A DNA stretch of 47,379 nucleotides from CBIFVZ01 sp966185765 (GCA_966185765.1 CBIFVZ010000022.1:1-47379), one strand, 5' to 3'; positions 26,208-35,273 are shown, counted from the first letter of the stretch. Program-made: numbers and translations. Notes: generated by a model not told the origin, from the sequence alone.

Positions 26208-26822
26208 ATGCTGGAAACCACCTTTTTTATCGCAACTATCGCCACTCTGGGCATGATTTCACCTGGCCCGGACTTCTTCCTGGTGATCAAAAATGCAGCC
26301 CGCTATCCGCGTGCAGCAGCCCTGATGACGAGTGTTGGTGTGGTTTGTGGCGTCATGACGCATATGAGCTACTGCGTAGCAGGGCTTGCCGTGGTCATTA
26401 CCACCACACCGTGGCTGTTTGGGTTACTGAAATATGCCGGGGCAGCTTATCTGGTGTGGGTTGGACTGCACGCGCTCTTTTCTCGCGGCGACAGCAAAAT
26501 GGATGTTAACCAGTATACACAGCAGCAAACCTCGCTGAAAAAAGCCTTTATGCAGGGTTATCTGTGCAATCTGCTCAATCCAAAAGCAACCCTGTTCTTT
26601 CTTGCGATGTTCACCCAGGTGCTGAGCGTGGACTCAGGCTTAGGTGAAAAACTCTGGTATGCCGCGGTTATTGTGGGACTTTCCGTATTGTGGTGGCCAC
26701 TGCTGGTGCTGCTGATTCAAAGTGAACCAGTGCGCAAAGGGCTGGCGAAAGCACAAAAGATTGTCGATAAGCTGCTGGGTGGCGTGCTGATTGCCCTGGG
26801 CGTGAAAGTGGCGCTGAGCTGA
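26208..26822 (+). CDS. LysE/RhtB-family amino-acid exporter
   Basis: Inner-membrane exporter of the LysE/RhtB superfamily, 204 aa, with five or six hydrophobic segments. The N-terminal family motif SPGPDFFLVIKNAARYPRAA and following GVVCGVMTHMSYC are typical, and NLLNPKATLFFLAMF is the second conserved block. Members export amino acids such as threonine, homoserine or lysine; the substrate cannot be read from the sequence. It is the first gene of the segment that replaces the E. coli order between folA and kefC. The 254-base spacer to folA must hold both promoters. Confidence 0.88.
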   Translation: MLETTFFIATIATLGMISPGPDFFLVIKNAARYPRAAALMTSVGVVCGVMTHMSYCVAGLAVVITTTPWLFGLLKYAGAAYLVWVGLHALFSRGDSKMDVNQYTQQQTSLKKAFMQGYLCNLLNPKATLFFLAMFTQVLSVDSGLGEKLWYAAVIVGLSVLWWPLLVLLIQSEPVRKGLAKAQKIVDKLLGGVLIALGVKVALS

Positions 26823-26855
26823 GATCCATCACTATTAAACACCACTCTCATTCAC

Positions 26856-26881
26856 CCGCCCTGCGTTCGCCCGCAGGGCGG
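26856..26881. terminator. Hairpin between convergent exporter and unknown gene
   Basis: CCGCCCTGCG and CGCAGGGCGG form a 10-bp GC-rich stem with loop TTCGCC, 33 bases past the exporter stop. No T-run follows on either strand. A second, weaker hairpin (GCTTTG/CAAAGC, 26903-26920) lies just past the stop of the minus-strand gene. Confidence 0.6.
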
Positions 26882-26925
26882 ACAATAATCGGCGTTACGT
26901 CCGCTTTGTTTATGCAAAGCAACCG

Positions 26926-27525
26926 TTAGCCTCCTCTTCTGCCGGATGCGTCGGCATCAAGACTTTTTTTCACTAGCCGGGCAGCCGGTATCAACACCTT
27001 CGACAATCCTGACCAGTCCGTTACCTGCACCGGTCGCAGCGACGCTGGCGTGGGCGCAATGGGAATGAACACATCCTTTTGCGTACCGTGCAACCAGACG
27101 GCAACCAGATGTAAGGCCGCTACCGACAGTAAACGCATCTCATAATCGTCATCATCCAGCAAAGCGCTGTTTTCTGCCTGCCGGAGCGCGTTAACCGTCG
27201 CGGGCGCGACCGGCCCAATGTTCAGCGATGAAAACGTCAACGTATCATCCTGGTCAACAAGCTGGGCATCCATCACCGCTTCGCCATTGATAAACACCAG
27301 TCGATGCCAGTTGCCCGCGATGGCGTTGTCCGGCCCGGCCCCTGCCAGCAGTGAGTCAAGCGTCAGGAAATAACCCTGCCAGGCAGGGGAAAGTGAAAAA
27401 TGTGCGCTTGCGGCGCGAGGCAATTCGCGTTGCATACTAAACGCACGGGAGGTAAGTGCCACTTCCAGCGCCGGGCGAATACTATCTTCACTTCCGGCAG
27501 GCGCCGCAGGAAAAATAATCGTCAT
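26926..27525 (-). CDS. Protein of unknown function paired with the cysteine protease
   Basis: 199 aa; I recognise no domain. It has no signal peptide or membrane span. It opens MTIIFPAAPAGSEDSIRPAL, has an acidic patch (LLDDDDYEMRLLSV) and a run ALHLVAVWLHGTQKDVFIPI that looks like a conserved fold core, and ends in a basic tail (VKKSLDADASGRRGG). Its ATG overlaps the stop of the protease gene (ATGA), and GGAG lies 8 bases upstream inside that gene. The overlap implies coupled translation and roughly equal amounts, suggesting a partner, substrate or inhibitor of the protease; that is inference. Confidence 0.7.
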   Translation of the reverse strand: MTIIFPAAPAGSEDSIRPALEVALTSRAFSMQRELPRAASAHFSLSPAWQGYFLTLDSLLAGAGPDNAIAGNWHRLVFINGEAVMDAQLVDQDDTLTFSSLNIGPVAPATVNALRQAENSALLDDDDYEMRLLSVAALHLVAVWLHGTQKDVFIPIAPTPASLRPVQVTDWSGLSKVLIPAARLVKKSLDADASGRRGG

Positions 27526-28130
27526 GATGCGTTCTCCAGCGTATTACAGGTGAAATAACTGTGCGTCCAGGTGCCGCCGCCGTTATAAAGCACGGGAAAA
27601 GCGTAAATAAAATTCAGTGAATAACCATAAATAGAATCCGCGACCATAATATAGCTGTTGTCATAACCATAAATCGCCATGAAATGCGCACCGCCACCGT
27701 TCCAGGCGCAGCGTAAACCAACGGGTCGCCCTATGTTAATTTGCCGTTCAACCGCGTCTGGCTGAAGCCGGGTCAGCACCATTTCTGAGAAAGTTCGGGT
27801 AATTTTCAGCGCGCTGTCCAGGGTGCTGGGCACATCACAGGGCCGCGGCTGTTTGCAGCATTCCCTGTCAAGCTGTGCGCTCGCCACGCCACACTGGGTC
27901 CAGCTGCCGGTCTTGTAATAATTTCCCAGGGATACCGCTACCGCAGACCAGCACCAGTTACTTTGCTCCTGCGGCTGCATAATAAAATCCAGCTTTACCG
28001 GTGTTGACGCTGTTTGCCGGGTTAGTGCAGAGCCCCCAGGCGTGAATTGAGTCATATGATGCATCATGCACTCGGGAAGCCGCGTATCTCGCGTCAAGGG
28101 GGGACGAGACGTTTCGTCATTAACTAACAT
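27522..28130 (-). CDS. Papain-like cysteine protease (C39/C70-type fold)
   Basis: Product of 202 aa. The triad of a papain-fold peptidase is visible: oxyanion Gln54, six before nucleophile Cys60 in QEQSNWCWSAVAVS, then His149 in GGGAHFMAIYGYD and Asp165 in MVADSIYGYS. A cysteine-rich insert (Cys80, 91, 92, 98) could form disulfides or bind metal. No signal peptide is seen. The closest families I know are the bacterial papain-like proteases related to AvrRpt2 (peptidase C70) and C39-like peptidases; substrate unknown. I chose ATG 28130 because AGGAG lies 6 bases before it; an ATG two codons earlier directly abuts the AGGAG. First gene of a two-gene unit. Confidence 0.8.
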   Translation of the reverse strand: MLVNDETSRPPLTRDTRLPECMMHHMTQFTPGGSALTRQTASTPVKLDFIMQPQEQSNWCWSAVAVSLGNYYKTGSWTQCGVASAQLDRECCKQPRPCDVPSTLDSALKITRTFSEMVLTRLQPDAVERQINIGRPVGLRCAWNGGGAHFMAIYGYDNSYIMVADSIYGYSLNFIYAFPVLYNGGGTWTHSYFTCNTLENAS

Positions 28131-28480
28131 TGTCATCTCCTGATGAAATAATTCTTATAAAAGTGGCAGGGTTCTTTTCATTATCTTGCGGCACGTCAGA
28201 AACCGAATATTCACCCCCTGAATATCTGAGGGAATAATTACTCGAACACACCGAAAAACATACCGCACATGAAAAAACTGATAAAACAAATGAAAATTAA
28301 CAAGGCACAGCCAACCCGGCAAATACAATATTTATTGCCACCGAAATAAATATTAATTTAAAAACACCCCGAGCATAACAGGAGAATTGATTTACGCGTT
28401 CCACCGCTCGCCTTACGCCGCCCTGCCCCCTGTTAAGACGCCTCCAAAGCCTGCTGGTTTACACTTTATTTCCACCAGCA
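28131..28480. other. AT-rich spacer upstream of the protease unit
   Basis: About 350 bases between the protease start and the stop of the regulator at 28481. It is AT-rich and has no convincing gene on either strand. It must hold the protease promoter. A possible terminator for the regulator (GCTGGT/ACCAGC arms, wide loop) lies near 28450-28478. I could not fix a -35/-10 pair. Confidence 0.5.
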
Positions 28481-29140
28481 TTAATTACACTCAATCACAT
28501 ATCCCACCCCACGCACGGTTTTTATTATTTCACTGCCCAGTTTTTTTCTCAAAAAATGCATTTGTAGCGCAACACTATTGTCATTTAAATGACTGTAACT
28601 TGCTGCTAATTTTCTTCGCATAATTGCTTTAGGCACCACACGATTTTTATGGCGCATCAGCACCTCCAGCAGTAAAATCTGCTGGCCAGTGAGTTCGACC
28701 TCCTCTCCTTGCTGATAAACCTTACGTTCCGCCAGATTAAGCACCAGGCTGTTACAGATCAGCGTTGCAGGAGCATAATATTCTTTGTGGCGAATGAGCG
28801 CTCTGAGCCTGGCATCCAGTTCTTCAAGATTGACAGGCAACCAGATATTACCATCAGCACCCGCGTCAATGACTTCCAGCGTCTGCAACAGCGAGTCTGG
28901 CATACTGATAGTCAGGATGGGAATATCGGGAATCAACAGCTTAAACTTTTTAATATATTCACAGCGTACTGCGAGGGTAAGATTACCACCAATCACCACG
29001 CAATCATATTGTGTATTCAGCAGGGCCTGCTTTCCTTTATAGGGTTCATAATACACATCCATATCAAACCCTCTCATCTCCAGATAATGTTTTATCCCTG
29101 AAGACATGAGATGATCGTTGCTAATCAACATTACCTTCAT
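28481..29140 (-). CDS. OmpR-type regulator with a degenerate receiver domain
   Basis: 219 aa. The N-terminal half has receiver-domain spacing (MKVMLISNDHLMSSGIKHYL) and the C-terminal half is a winged-helix DNA-binding domain, ending with HFLRKKLGSEIIKTVRGVGYVI. The phosphoacceptor is gone: in YDCVVIGGN position 51 is Gly where Asp is expected, the conserved Lys-Pro near 104 is Leu-Pro, and the acidic pair is Asn8-Asp9. So it probably works without phosphorylation. No histidine kinase is nearby. It lies just downstream of the autotransporter on the same strand; GAGG precedes the ATG by 5 bases. Confidence 0.85.
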   Translation of the reverse strand: MKVMLISNDHLMSSGIKHYLEMRGFDMDVYYEPYKGKQALLNTQYDCVVIGGNLTLAVRCEYIKKFKLLIPDIPILTISMPDSLLQTLEVIDAGADGNIWLPVNLEELDARLRALIRHKEYYAPATLICNSLVLNLAERKVYQQGEEVELTGQQILLLEVLMRHKNRVVPKAIMRRKLAASYSHLNDNSVALQMHFLRKKLGSEIIKTVRGVGYVIECN

Positions 29141-29461
29141 GATTACCTCACATTGTCATACAATATGCAAAATGCTCACGTCATAAAACCGCGCTAGCAG
29201 AAATAAAAAATTATCAGGCAACTCTTTTTTATCATTTATAACGTTACCCCATTAATTACTCTGCGTTGTAAAACCTCTGATAAAGCTCTGTGACCGGAGC
29301 CATCATTAAATATATATTACGCACAATGCCATCCAGAAAAAAAACAACAAAAAGAATAATAACAAAGAGAAAAGGAGACCTGACGTGAAAGGGATTTTTA
29401 TTTATTAATCAAATAAAACAGCAACAGCGAATAAGCGGGTTGTTTCCGGGCTGGTAAAAAA
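29141..29461. other. AT-rich spacer between regulator and autotransporter terminator
   Basis: About 320 bases with no supported gene. It holds the promoter of the regulator on the minus strand. On the plus strand, AAAGGAG at 29369-29375 precedes GTG at 29384 and a frame of only seven codons (MKGIFIY), then stop; a leader peptide or gene remnant is possible but unsupported. Confidence 0.4.
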
Positions 29462-29484
29462 CCGGGAGGCCTTGCGCCTCCCGG
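29462..29484 (-). terminator. Terminator of the autotransporter gene
   Basis: CCGGGAGGC and GCCTCCCGG form a 9-bp stem with a 5-base loop. On the minus strand it is followed by six T, and it lies directly after the autotransporter stop. A textbook intrinsic terminator, so the downstream regulator probably has its own promoter. Confidence 0.9.
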
Positions 29485-29490
29485 CTTGTT

Positions 29491-32400
29491 TTAGAAGTTA
29501 TATTTTACACCAAGCATACCAGTGGTTTCATTGTAGCCCTTATCACCAATCTGCTCGCCAATATTTGCCCATACCGACAGCTTCCTGTTAATCTGGCCTT
29601 CCACTCCTAGTTTCAGCTCAGCCACATTTCTGGTGCCCTGCCGGTTCACCGTAACGCCGTTTAGCTGTGTGCCAAACGCTCTGGTATTGTGGATCCAGTT
29701 CAGCTCAGTATAAGGCTGGAACTGGCGTGACTTACCTTCATCAGCCGCATGGTGGCCTCGCAGCAGCGTTCTGAAACCGAGACGTGTCTGGATATTGCCA
29801 TCCCCTTTGCCTTTAACCGCAGTGCCGTTGGCTTCACGGTGGTCGTCTGCTTTAACCCCCATCCACACTACCTGCGCCTGCGGCTGAATCAGCCATTCCA
29901 TCTGCGAGCCACGGCTACCGGTGAAGCGGCCCAGCGACCACATATAGCCTGCTTCAAGCGATGCCGTGAACCCTGAGCTATCCCAGCTTTCACTGCCAAT
30001 ATCATTCCCCTTCACGGTGTTATTAAACCAGCTGTACTGAAGCCAGCCGTCAACGTAAGGCCCGTAGCCGGATGCCTCATCGGCGTTCCAGGTGCCATAT
30101 ACTCCAACGCTGTAACCGCTAACGTTGCCTTTAGTATTGTTGGCATTCACCATTGAGCGCGTTGTACTGTTCTGGTGGCCATAACCGGCCATCGCCCCAA
30201 TGTTCCAGCGATCGTGACCGGTATAGCTGCCCGACGCCAGAGAGCCTCCCATCTGTACAACATAGCGGTTACCGGTGGTTTTCAGCTGCCCGTTACCGCT
30301 ATGTGAACGGCTGTGACTGCCCACGTTACGCAGCCACAGGCTGGTGTCTTCCTGCTCGCCGGTTACCGGGTTGATATACAACGTTTGTCCCTGACGATCG
30401 TAACGCCGTGACAGGAACATCGTATTGGCGGCGGCAAGGCTCTCTGCATAGCTGCCTGCCTCCGGGCGTATAGCACTTTCTTTACCGGGCTTGCTACCGG
30501 TGTCAGGTTTGCTGTTATCGTCCGGCTGCTCAACGCTGCCTCCACCTGTGATATCACTGGTAAGATACCAGTTACCCGCATGGGTCGCCTGTCCACGCAC
30601 CAGCGTGTAGTCATAGGCTCCGGCGACAATCCTGCCGTTCTGGGTAAACTCGCCATCAGAGCGGCCTTCAATGGTAATAATTTCAATACCGTTCAACGTC
30701 TGCGCCCCGCTGCCGCCCGCGTTCGTCACGCTGACCGATGTCGTGCCCGAGGTATTGCCTTTAACAATCAACCTGTCGGTAGCAGAGCTATCGTCGCCCA
30801 GAGCGGTGTTGAGGTGCAGCGAGCCACCGTTGCCCGTATAGTCGCCTTCAATTATCAGCTGGTTTCCGACAGATTGCGTGCCGCCCGACAATGACATCCG
30901 GCCACTGTTTTGCACAGATCCGCCAACGGAGAAAAGCGCGGGTGTTGTTGACGGCTTGTCACCGCCCACGAGCAGCGTGCCACGGTTTTCTATATCACCC
31001 TGTACGCTGCCGAAACCGGACAACTGGCCGCTTTCCCCAACCGTGACGCTGCGGCTTGCCAGGGTTACCGGCGCCTGCACGCTCCCAAGCGTCAGGTTGC
31101 CCTGCTGAATGTCGGTATCACCGGTCAGCCCGGCGCTGTCGGCGGTGAGTGTGGCACTTCCGGCACCGGTTTTCACCAGATTGCCCGCGCCCTGAATCAC
31201 GTTTGACACCGTCCAGTCTCCGGCGCTATTAAGCGTCAGCGTACCGTCGTTGTGGATCGCCGCCTGCCCCAGTTGGTCTGCTGAACCAGCGGTCAGCGAG
31301 GAACCTGCGTCAACGTTGAAGTGCCCGGCGAAGCCAGCATTGTCACCAGCAAGCGTCACCTGGCTGCCCGTCAGCGCCAGCTGGCCCTTCTGGCTTATGT
31401 TGTTGGCAAGTATGCCCTCAGCGCCACCCAGGGTGAGCGTCCCGGCAAGGTGGATATCCCCATTACCAAGGCCCTGCGTATGATCCAACTCGGCAGCGGC
31501 GCCTTCGGCAACGGTGGTCCGGGCGCTGAACTGCGTATTAGCACCGCTGACCGCCAATGTCCCGCCTGCCACAACCAGATGCCCGTCACCTGCCAGCGTG
31601 CCCGCAGCACTTCCCCCCTGTGCCAGCGTCAGCTCGCCGCCGTTAAGGTCAACCACCGAGCCTGCCGCCGCGCTCAGACTACCCACGGTCTGCGCATGAC
31701 CATTCATATTAAAACCCGCCTCACCGGCAACCTTAAGCTGTGCGGTATTACCCAGCACCCGGCTGTTAAACATCGCCAGCGTACCGCTGCGAATATCCGT
31801 TATACCGGTATAGTCGTTGGCGCTGTTTGACAACGACACCACCTCGCCGGGCTGCCCGGTCACGGCCAGGGAGCCGCTGCCAGTGACCTGCGCGCTGAGA
31901 TCGGCGGCGTTGCCGCTACCGCCCGCGGCGTCCAGTACCAGCGCCTCGCTCCCGGCGGTCAGCAGCGCAATGCCCTTCAGGCCGTAGTTGATATACAGGC
32001 CATCGCCGTCTGTGCCGCTGGTGAGGCGATAGTCGTACGTCCCACGCGCCGCCACGACGCCGTTTTGCACAATGTCGGACACCACGGCGCTGGAAATCGC
32101 GTTACCGCTGCTGTCGGTGAGCGTCAGGTTGCCGCCGCTGCCGATGACCTTATCATCGCTGCTGGCAAGTTGAATCAGCGCGTTGCCATCATCCTGAGCC
32201 AGTAATGGCGTATCCGGCGATACCGTGGGTGTATTATTGGTCACGTCGGTCAGGTTAACCTGCACCTGGCCGGTGCCGGAGAGATCCAAACGAGCGGTGG
32301 TGTGCAACGAATTATCCGCAACGGTTTTGCCCGGAGCCACGTCGCCAAAAATCACCGTACCTCCGTCAAACGCAAAGCGGTCAATGGTCTGTTGACCTTC

Positions 32401-33918
32401 CCCGAGCGTAATCACGCTCTGGTCGCCCGCCCGTAGCAGCATTTGTGACAGGGCGGCGGTATTGACGCCGTCTAAGGAGAACTGCGTATTGCCAAGCGCC
32501 AGCGTGCCAGAAAAGTCGCCGGTAATATCGCCAGAGGTAAATGAGAACCGATGACCGTTGGTATTCACCGCGACCGTGCCGCCCATCAGATTGCCGTCGT
32601 CATCCTCCCAGGTCCCGCTCAGTTGGTTAACCCATTCCCAGTCCTGGCTGGCATTGATATTAAGGCGACCGCCGTCATCAGTGGCATACCATCCTGAGTA
32701 CAAACGAATCCAGGCATTACCCAGGTTTTTCTGTTCCGTAACATTAATGGCGCTGCCATCACTGATATAAAGATTACCAATAAAAGCTGTATTATCTCCC
32801 GAAAATGTGGTGGTGCCTGTTTGAGATTGAATATTACCCTCACCGTGAAGATTACTTTTTAGTTGATAATCATCCTCATTGTGGCGTATATTTAATGATG
32901 CATCATTCCAGGGCACATCAGCGTTTTTTTTATAAAAATAAATATCATCAACATTAATATTACCCGCACGAGTAATATCCCAGCCCCAAAAAGTCCCCGG
33001 CGTACCACCAATAACGAGTCCACCATACGTTATATGCAGTGCAGGTGCAGAAAGAGTTGCACCATTTGTAACAAAGATATAACTTTCAGGTTGTTCACTT
33101 AAAATGGAAGCAAAAATATCGCTGTTAGAACCAACAGATATTCCTTTGGCAGCAGAAAGCACAGATCCCTCATCGCTCACAGTAACAACGTTATATTCTG
33201 AACTTATCACCCCCGAGCCATCACCCGACCACTCACCAACCTGTAATCCCTGGTCAATGTGGACTTTTGCACCATTAGAGATGTGCAAAGCACCGTATCC
33301 GTCAGGGGACATATGAGGTTGTCCGCTCCCGTTCGCCTGTCCAACAACAATACTCCCAGTGACGTTTAGCTCGCTGCCTGCGCCATCGACCACCAGCGTT
33401 CCCCTGGCATTAGTGGGTTGATAAAATAAATAATCATATTCAGCGAGTATAATAGCCCCGCTGACATTTACTTTTCCACCGTCCTTGATATTCAGCGTCC
33501 CGGTGCCACCATTCGCACCAATAATAAGCTGACTGGTATCAAACTGACTTCCGCTACCAGAAACATTCATGGTGCTCGCACCACCGCTGTTTATCCTCTC
33601 CCTGTTAGTATACTGGAGCAATCCCCCAAGATTACTGGTCCCCTGAACCGTTAACCGGGCGCCGTTAATAATATCCAGTACTCCTGTAGCGGAACTGATA
33701 CCGACTTGTAATGCATCCGCCGTCACATCACCGTTAGCGGAAATAACCACTTTGCCGCTGTTACCCTCACCGGTACCAATAGCGAGCAACGCGGCAGTGT
33801 ACTGATAATCAATCAGATCCCCGGACGCGTTATTAAAAGTGTCTGCCGAAGCAGGCAGGTTTGATAGTGCCCCCATCACGGCAATAGCCAGCGGCGTTAT
33901 TCTTTTCCCAGGTATCAT
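29491..33918 (-). CDS. Large type Va autotransporter (AIDA/pertactin-like adhesin)
   Basis: 1475 aa. Signal peptide of about 24 residues (MIPGKRITPLAIAVMGALSN to ASA). A long beta-helical passenger of degenerate Gly-rich strand repeats follows (such as LTVQGTSNLGG, LNIKDGGKVNVSG, LTLAGDNAGFAGHF, GNLVKTGAGSATLTADSAG), with a pertactin-type junction near LNTALGDDSSATDRLIVKGN. A Pro/Lys/Asp-rich linker (EQPDDNSKPDTGSKPGKE) leads to a C-terminal barrel of about 280 residues ending GVKYNF with a terminal Phe. No RGD or protease motif was noticed. ATG 33918 is chosen for its GGAGG 5 bases upstream; an ATG 12 codons earlier lacks one. The distal passenger (coding 32.8-33.9 kb) is more AT-rich than the rest, suggesting mosaic origin. 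Confidence 0.92.
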   Translation of the reverse strand: MIPGKRITPLAIAVMGALSNLPASADTFNNASGDLIDYQYTAALLAIGTGEGNSGKVVISANGDVTADALQVGISSATGVLDIINGARLTVQGTSNLGGLLQYTNRERINSGGASTMNVSGSGSQFDTSQLIIGANGGTGTLNIKDGGKVNVSGAIILAEYDYLFYQPTNARGTLVVDGAGSELNVTGSIVVGQANGSGQPHMSPDGYGALHISNGAKVHIDQGLQVGEWSGDGSGVISSEYNVVTVSDEGSVLSAAKGISVGSNSDIFASILSEQPESYIFVTNGATLSAPALHITYGGLVIGGTPGTFWGWDITRAGNINVDDIYFYKKNADVPWNDASLNIRHNEDDYQLKSNLHGEGNIQSQTGTTTFSGDNTAFIGNLYISDGSAINVTEQKNLGNAWIRLYSGWYATDDGGRLNINASQDWEWVNQLSGTWEDDDGNLMGGTVAVNTNGHRFSFTSGDITGDFSGTLALGNTQFSLDGVNTAALSQMLLRAGDQSVITLGEGQQTIDRFAFDGGTVIFGDVAPGKTVADNSLHTTARLDLSGTGQVQVNLTDVTNNTPTVSPDTPLLAQDDGNALIQLASSDDKVIGSGGNLTLTDSSGNAISSAVVSDIVQNGVVAARGTYDYRLTSGTDGDGLYINYGLKGIALLTAGSEALVLDAAGGSGNAADLSAQVTGSGSLAVTGQPGEVVSLSNSANDYTGITDIRSGTLAMFNSRVLGNTAQLKVAGEAGFNMNGHAQTVGSLSAAAGSVVDLNGGELTLAQGGSAAGTLAGDGHLVVAGGTLAVSGANTQFSARTTVAEGAAAELDHTQGLGNGDIHLAGTLTLGGAEGILANNISQKGQLALTGSQVTLAGDNAGFAGHFNVDAGSSLTAGSADQLGQAAIHNDGTLTLNSAGDWTVSNVIQGAGNLVKTGAGSATLTADSAGLTGDTDIQQGNLTLGSVQAPVTLASRSVTVGESGQLSGFGSVQGDIENRGTLLVGGDKPSTTPALFSVGGSVQNSGRMSLSGGTQSVGNQLIIEGDYTGNGGSLHLNTALGDDSSATDRLIVKGNTSGTTSVSVTNAGGSGAQTLNGIEIITIEGRSDGEFTQNGRIVAGAYDYTLVRGQATHAGNWYLTSDITGGGSVEQPDDNSKPDTGSKPGKESAIRPEAGSYAESLAAANTMFLSRRYDRQGQTLYINPVTGEQEDTSLWLRNVGSHSRSHSGNGQLKTTGNRYVVQMGGSLASGSYTGHDRWNIGAMAGYGHQNSTTRSMVNANNTKGNVSGYSVGVYGTWNADEASGYGPYVDGWLQYSWFNNTVKGNDIGSESWDSSGFTASLEAGYMWSLGRFTGSRGSQMEWLIQPQAQVVWMGVKADDHREANGTAVKGKGDGNIQTRLGFRTLLRGHHAADEGKSRQFQPYTELNWIHNTRAFGTQLNGVTVNRQGTRNVAELKLGVEGQINRKLSVWANIGEQIGDKGYNETTGMLGVKYNF

Positions 33919-34025
33919 ATATCCCTCCAGGATAAACATAAAAATGAGAAACAATCCTTTTCAATAAAAACAAAAACTACTATTTTTTACATAATAACCC
34001 CCTGGCCCGGCGCAATACGCACGCG

Positions 34026-34040
34026 GACAATTATATTGTC
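34026..34040 (-). promoter_or_regulatory. Candidate autotransporter promoter inside an inverted repeat
   Basis: GACAAT-TAT-ATTGTC is a perfect inverted repeat with 6-bp arms. On the minus strand it contains TATAAT (34035-34030), a perfect -10 hexamer, about 110 bases before the autotransporter ATG. The matching -35 is weak. A regulator bound here would cover the -10; that is inference. Confidence 0.45.
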
Positions 34041-34100
34041 AATAACGCTATCGCATTGACGCAGGCTCATCCCCCGGCAACGCGTAATATTTATTGTTTA

Positions 34101-34769
34101 TTAATAAGCCTGTTTTTTATGAAGCGCCTTGATAATACCGTGAATATTACTCACGCCCATTTTCTTACATACGCTGCGGCGATAGCTGTATACCGTCGAG
34201 ATGCTGACATCCATATTTCTGGCAATACGTTTGGCATCCATTCCTTTTTTCATCAGGATAAGAAACAGCGCCTCTCTGGAGGTAAACCCCGCTGAAGCAG
34301 CGTAATTTTCCTCGTCGCGGTCTTTTTTATTCGTTACTGTGCAAAAGATAAGCCCGGCTAAATTTGCCTCTATCGTCGCAAGGTCATTATTTACGCTCAG
34401 GTGATAAAAAGTCCCGTCTGAGTTCTCCAGCCCGCGGCTTAGAAAAATAACCTTTGAGAAATACATGGTTAATGTTTGATGAAGTAGCCAGTTCGTCTCG
34501 GCTCCAGGGTAATTGACCACCACGACCACGGGGTTGATGCTATGGCGCAGCTTGTGGTAATCCATTTCAATAGTGCTGCGACACCACAAAACCTCAACCT
34601 CGTCCTCGTTGCCGACCCGGCTCGCGCGCAGCATACTTTTTACCCCGAGAAAACCATAGAAGCATTTTGACAATACATACACAACAGCGGAAATACCGGG
34701 TGGCTCCATCGCGAAACGCTCTCGTAAAGGAGAGCGGGCGTTTTCATAAGACATGATTTCTGATGACAT
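34101..34769 (-). CDS. LuxR-type transcriptional regulator 1 (upstream of autotransporter)
   Basis: 222 aa with a C-terminal LuxR-type helix-turn-helix, FTSREALFLILMKKGMDAKR to STVYSYRRSVCKKMG. The N-terminal half resembles no sensor domain I know, but shares NPV(V/I)(V/I)V-YPGAE and YFSKVIFL with the regulator at 35274, so the two are paralogues. No conserved receiver Asp is evident. The HTH recalls MatA/EcpR and BglJ-type regulators. ATG 34769 has AGGA 8 bases upstream; a GTG 11 codons earlier is possible. It lies upstream of the autotransporter on the same strand and probably controls it or the fimbriae. Confidence 0.85.
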   Translation of the reverse strand: MSSEIMSYENARSPLRERFAMEPPGISAVVYVLSKCFYGFLGVKSMLRASRVGNEDEVEVLWCRSTIEMDYHKLRHSINPVVVVVNYPGAETNWLLHQTLTMYFSKVIFLSRGLENSDGTFYHLSVNNDLATIEANLAGLIFCTVTNKKDRDEENYAASAGFTSREALFLILMKKGMDAKRIARNMDVSISTVYSYRRSVCKKMGVSNIHGIIKALHKKQAY

Positions 34770-35273
34770 ATATTCTTCCTGCTCCGTGATAAAAACTGAC
34801 ACCCTTTCCCTTTGGCTTTATATCTGTTCTGTGTCTGTATTTCTCCTGCTTCTCGCTAATCCCGCTCAGTAATCCATCATCGCCTGTTTTTCTTTTAACA
34901 GAAAAAAATTCGCCCTTCTAATTTTTTTTAATTAGCAATCGGCTCGTATTAAATATTTTAATCATGAAATTCTTAAGCCTTTTATACAGAGGCAATCTGT
35001 GATGCGTCAGGATGAAAGCGCGCACCTTGCCCTCCCTCCAGTTCTTTCAGAATAGCGTAGACGGTAATATAATTAACAACCTATCAACAAATGAGTACAC
35101 GCAGACGTACAGCAGCATTCACAATAACCGATATAAAAAATAAGATTATCATGACCTGCCAATACAGATATTCCTGGCATCGGTAGATAATAAATTATTT
35201 AGTTGATTCTGCAACCCAGGAAAAAAAGCACAAAAAGACAAAAGCAACCTGATTAAAATCACATTGCTTTTCG
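34770..35273. other. AT-rich spacer between the two LuxR-type genes
   Basis: About 500 bases without a supported gene on either strand. It must hold the promoter of the regulator at 34101-34769 on the minus strand. It is strongly AT-rich, of the kind silenced by H-NS in enterobacteria (inference). I see no clear repeat or terminator. Confidence 0.5.

Noticed and set aside
26938..26965. REP-like GCCGGATGCG and GTCGGCATC
   Set aside because: It lies within the coding end of the 199-aa gene and lacks the full REP stem and conserved tail; chance resemblance.
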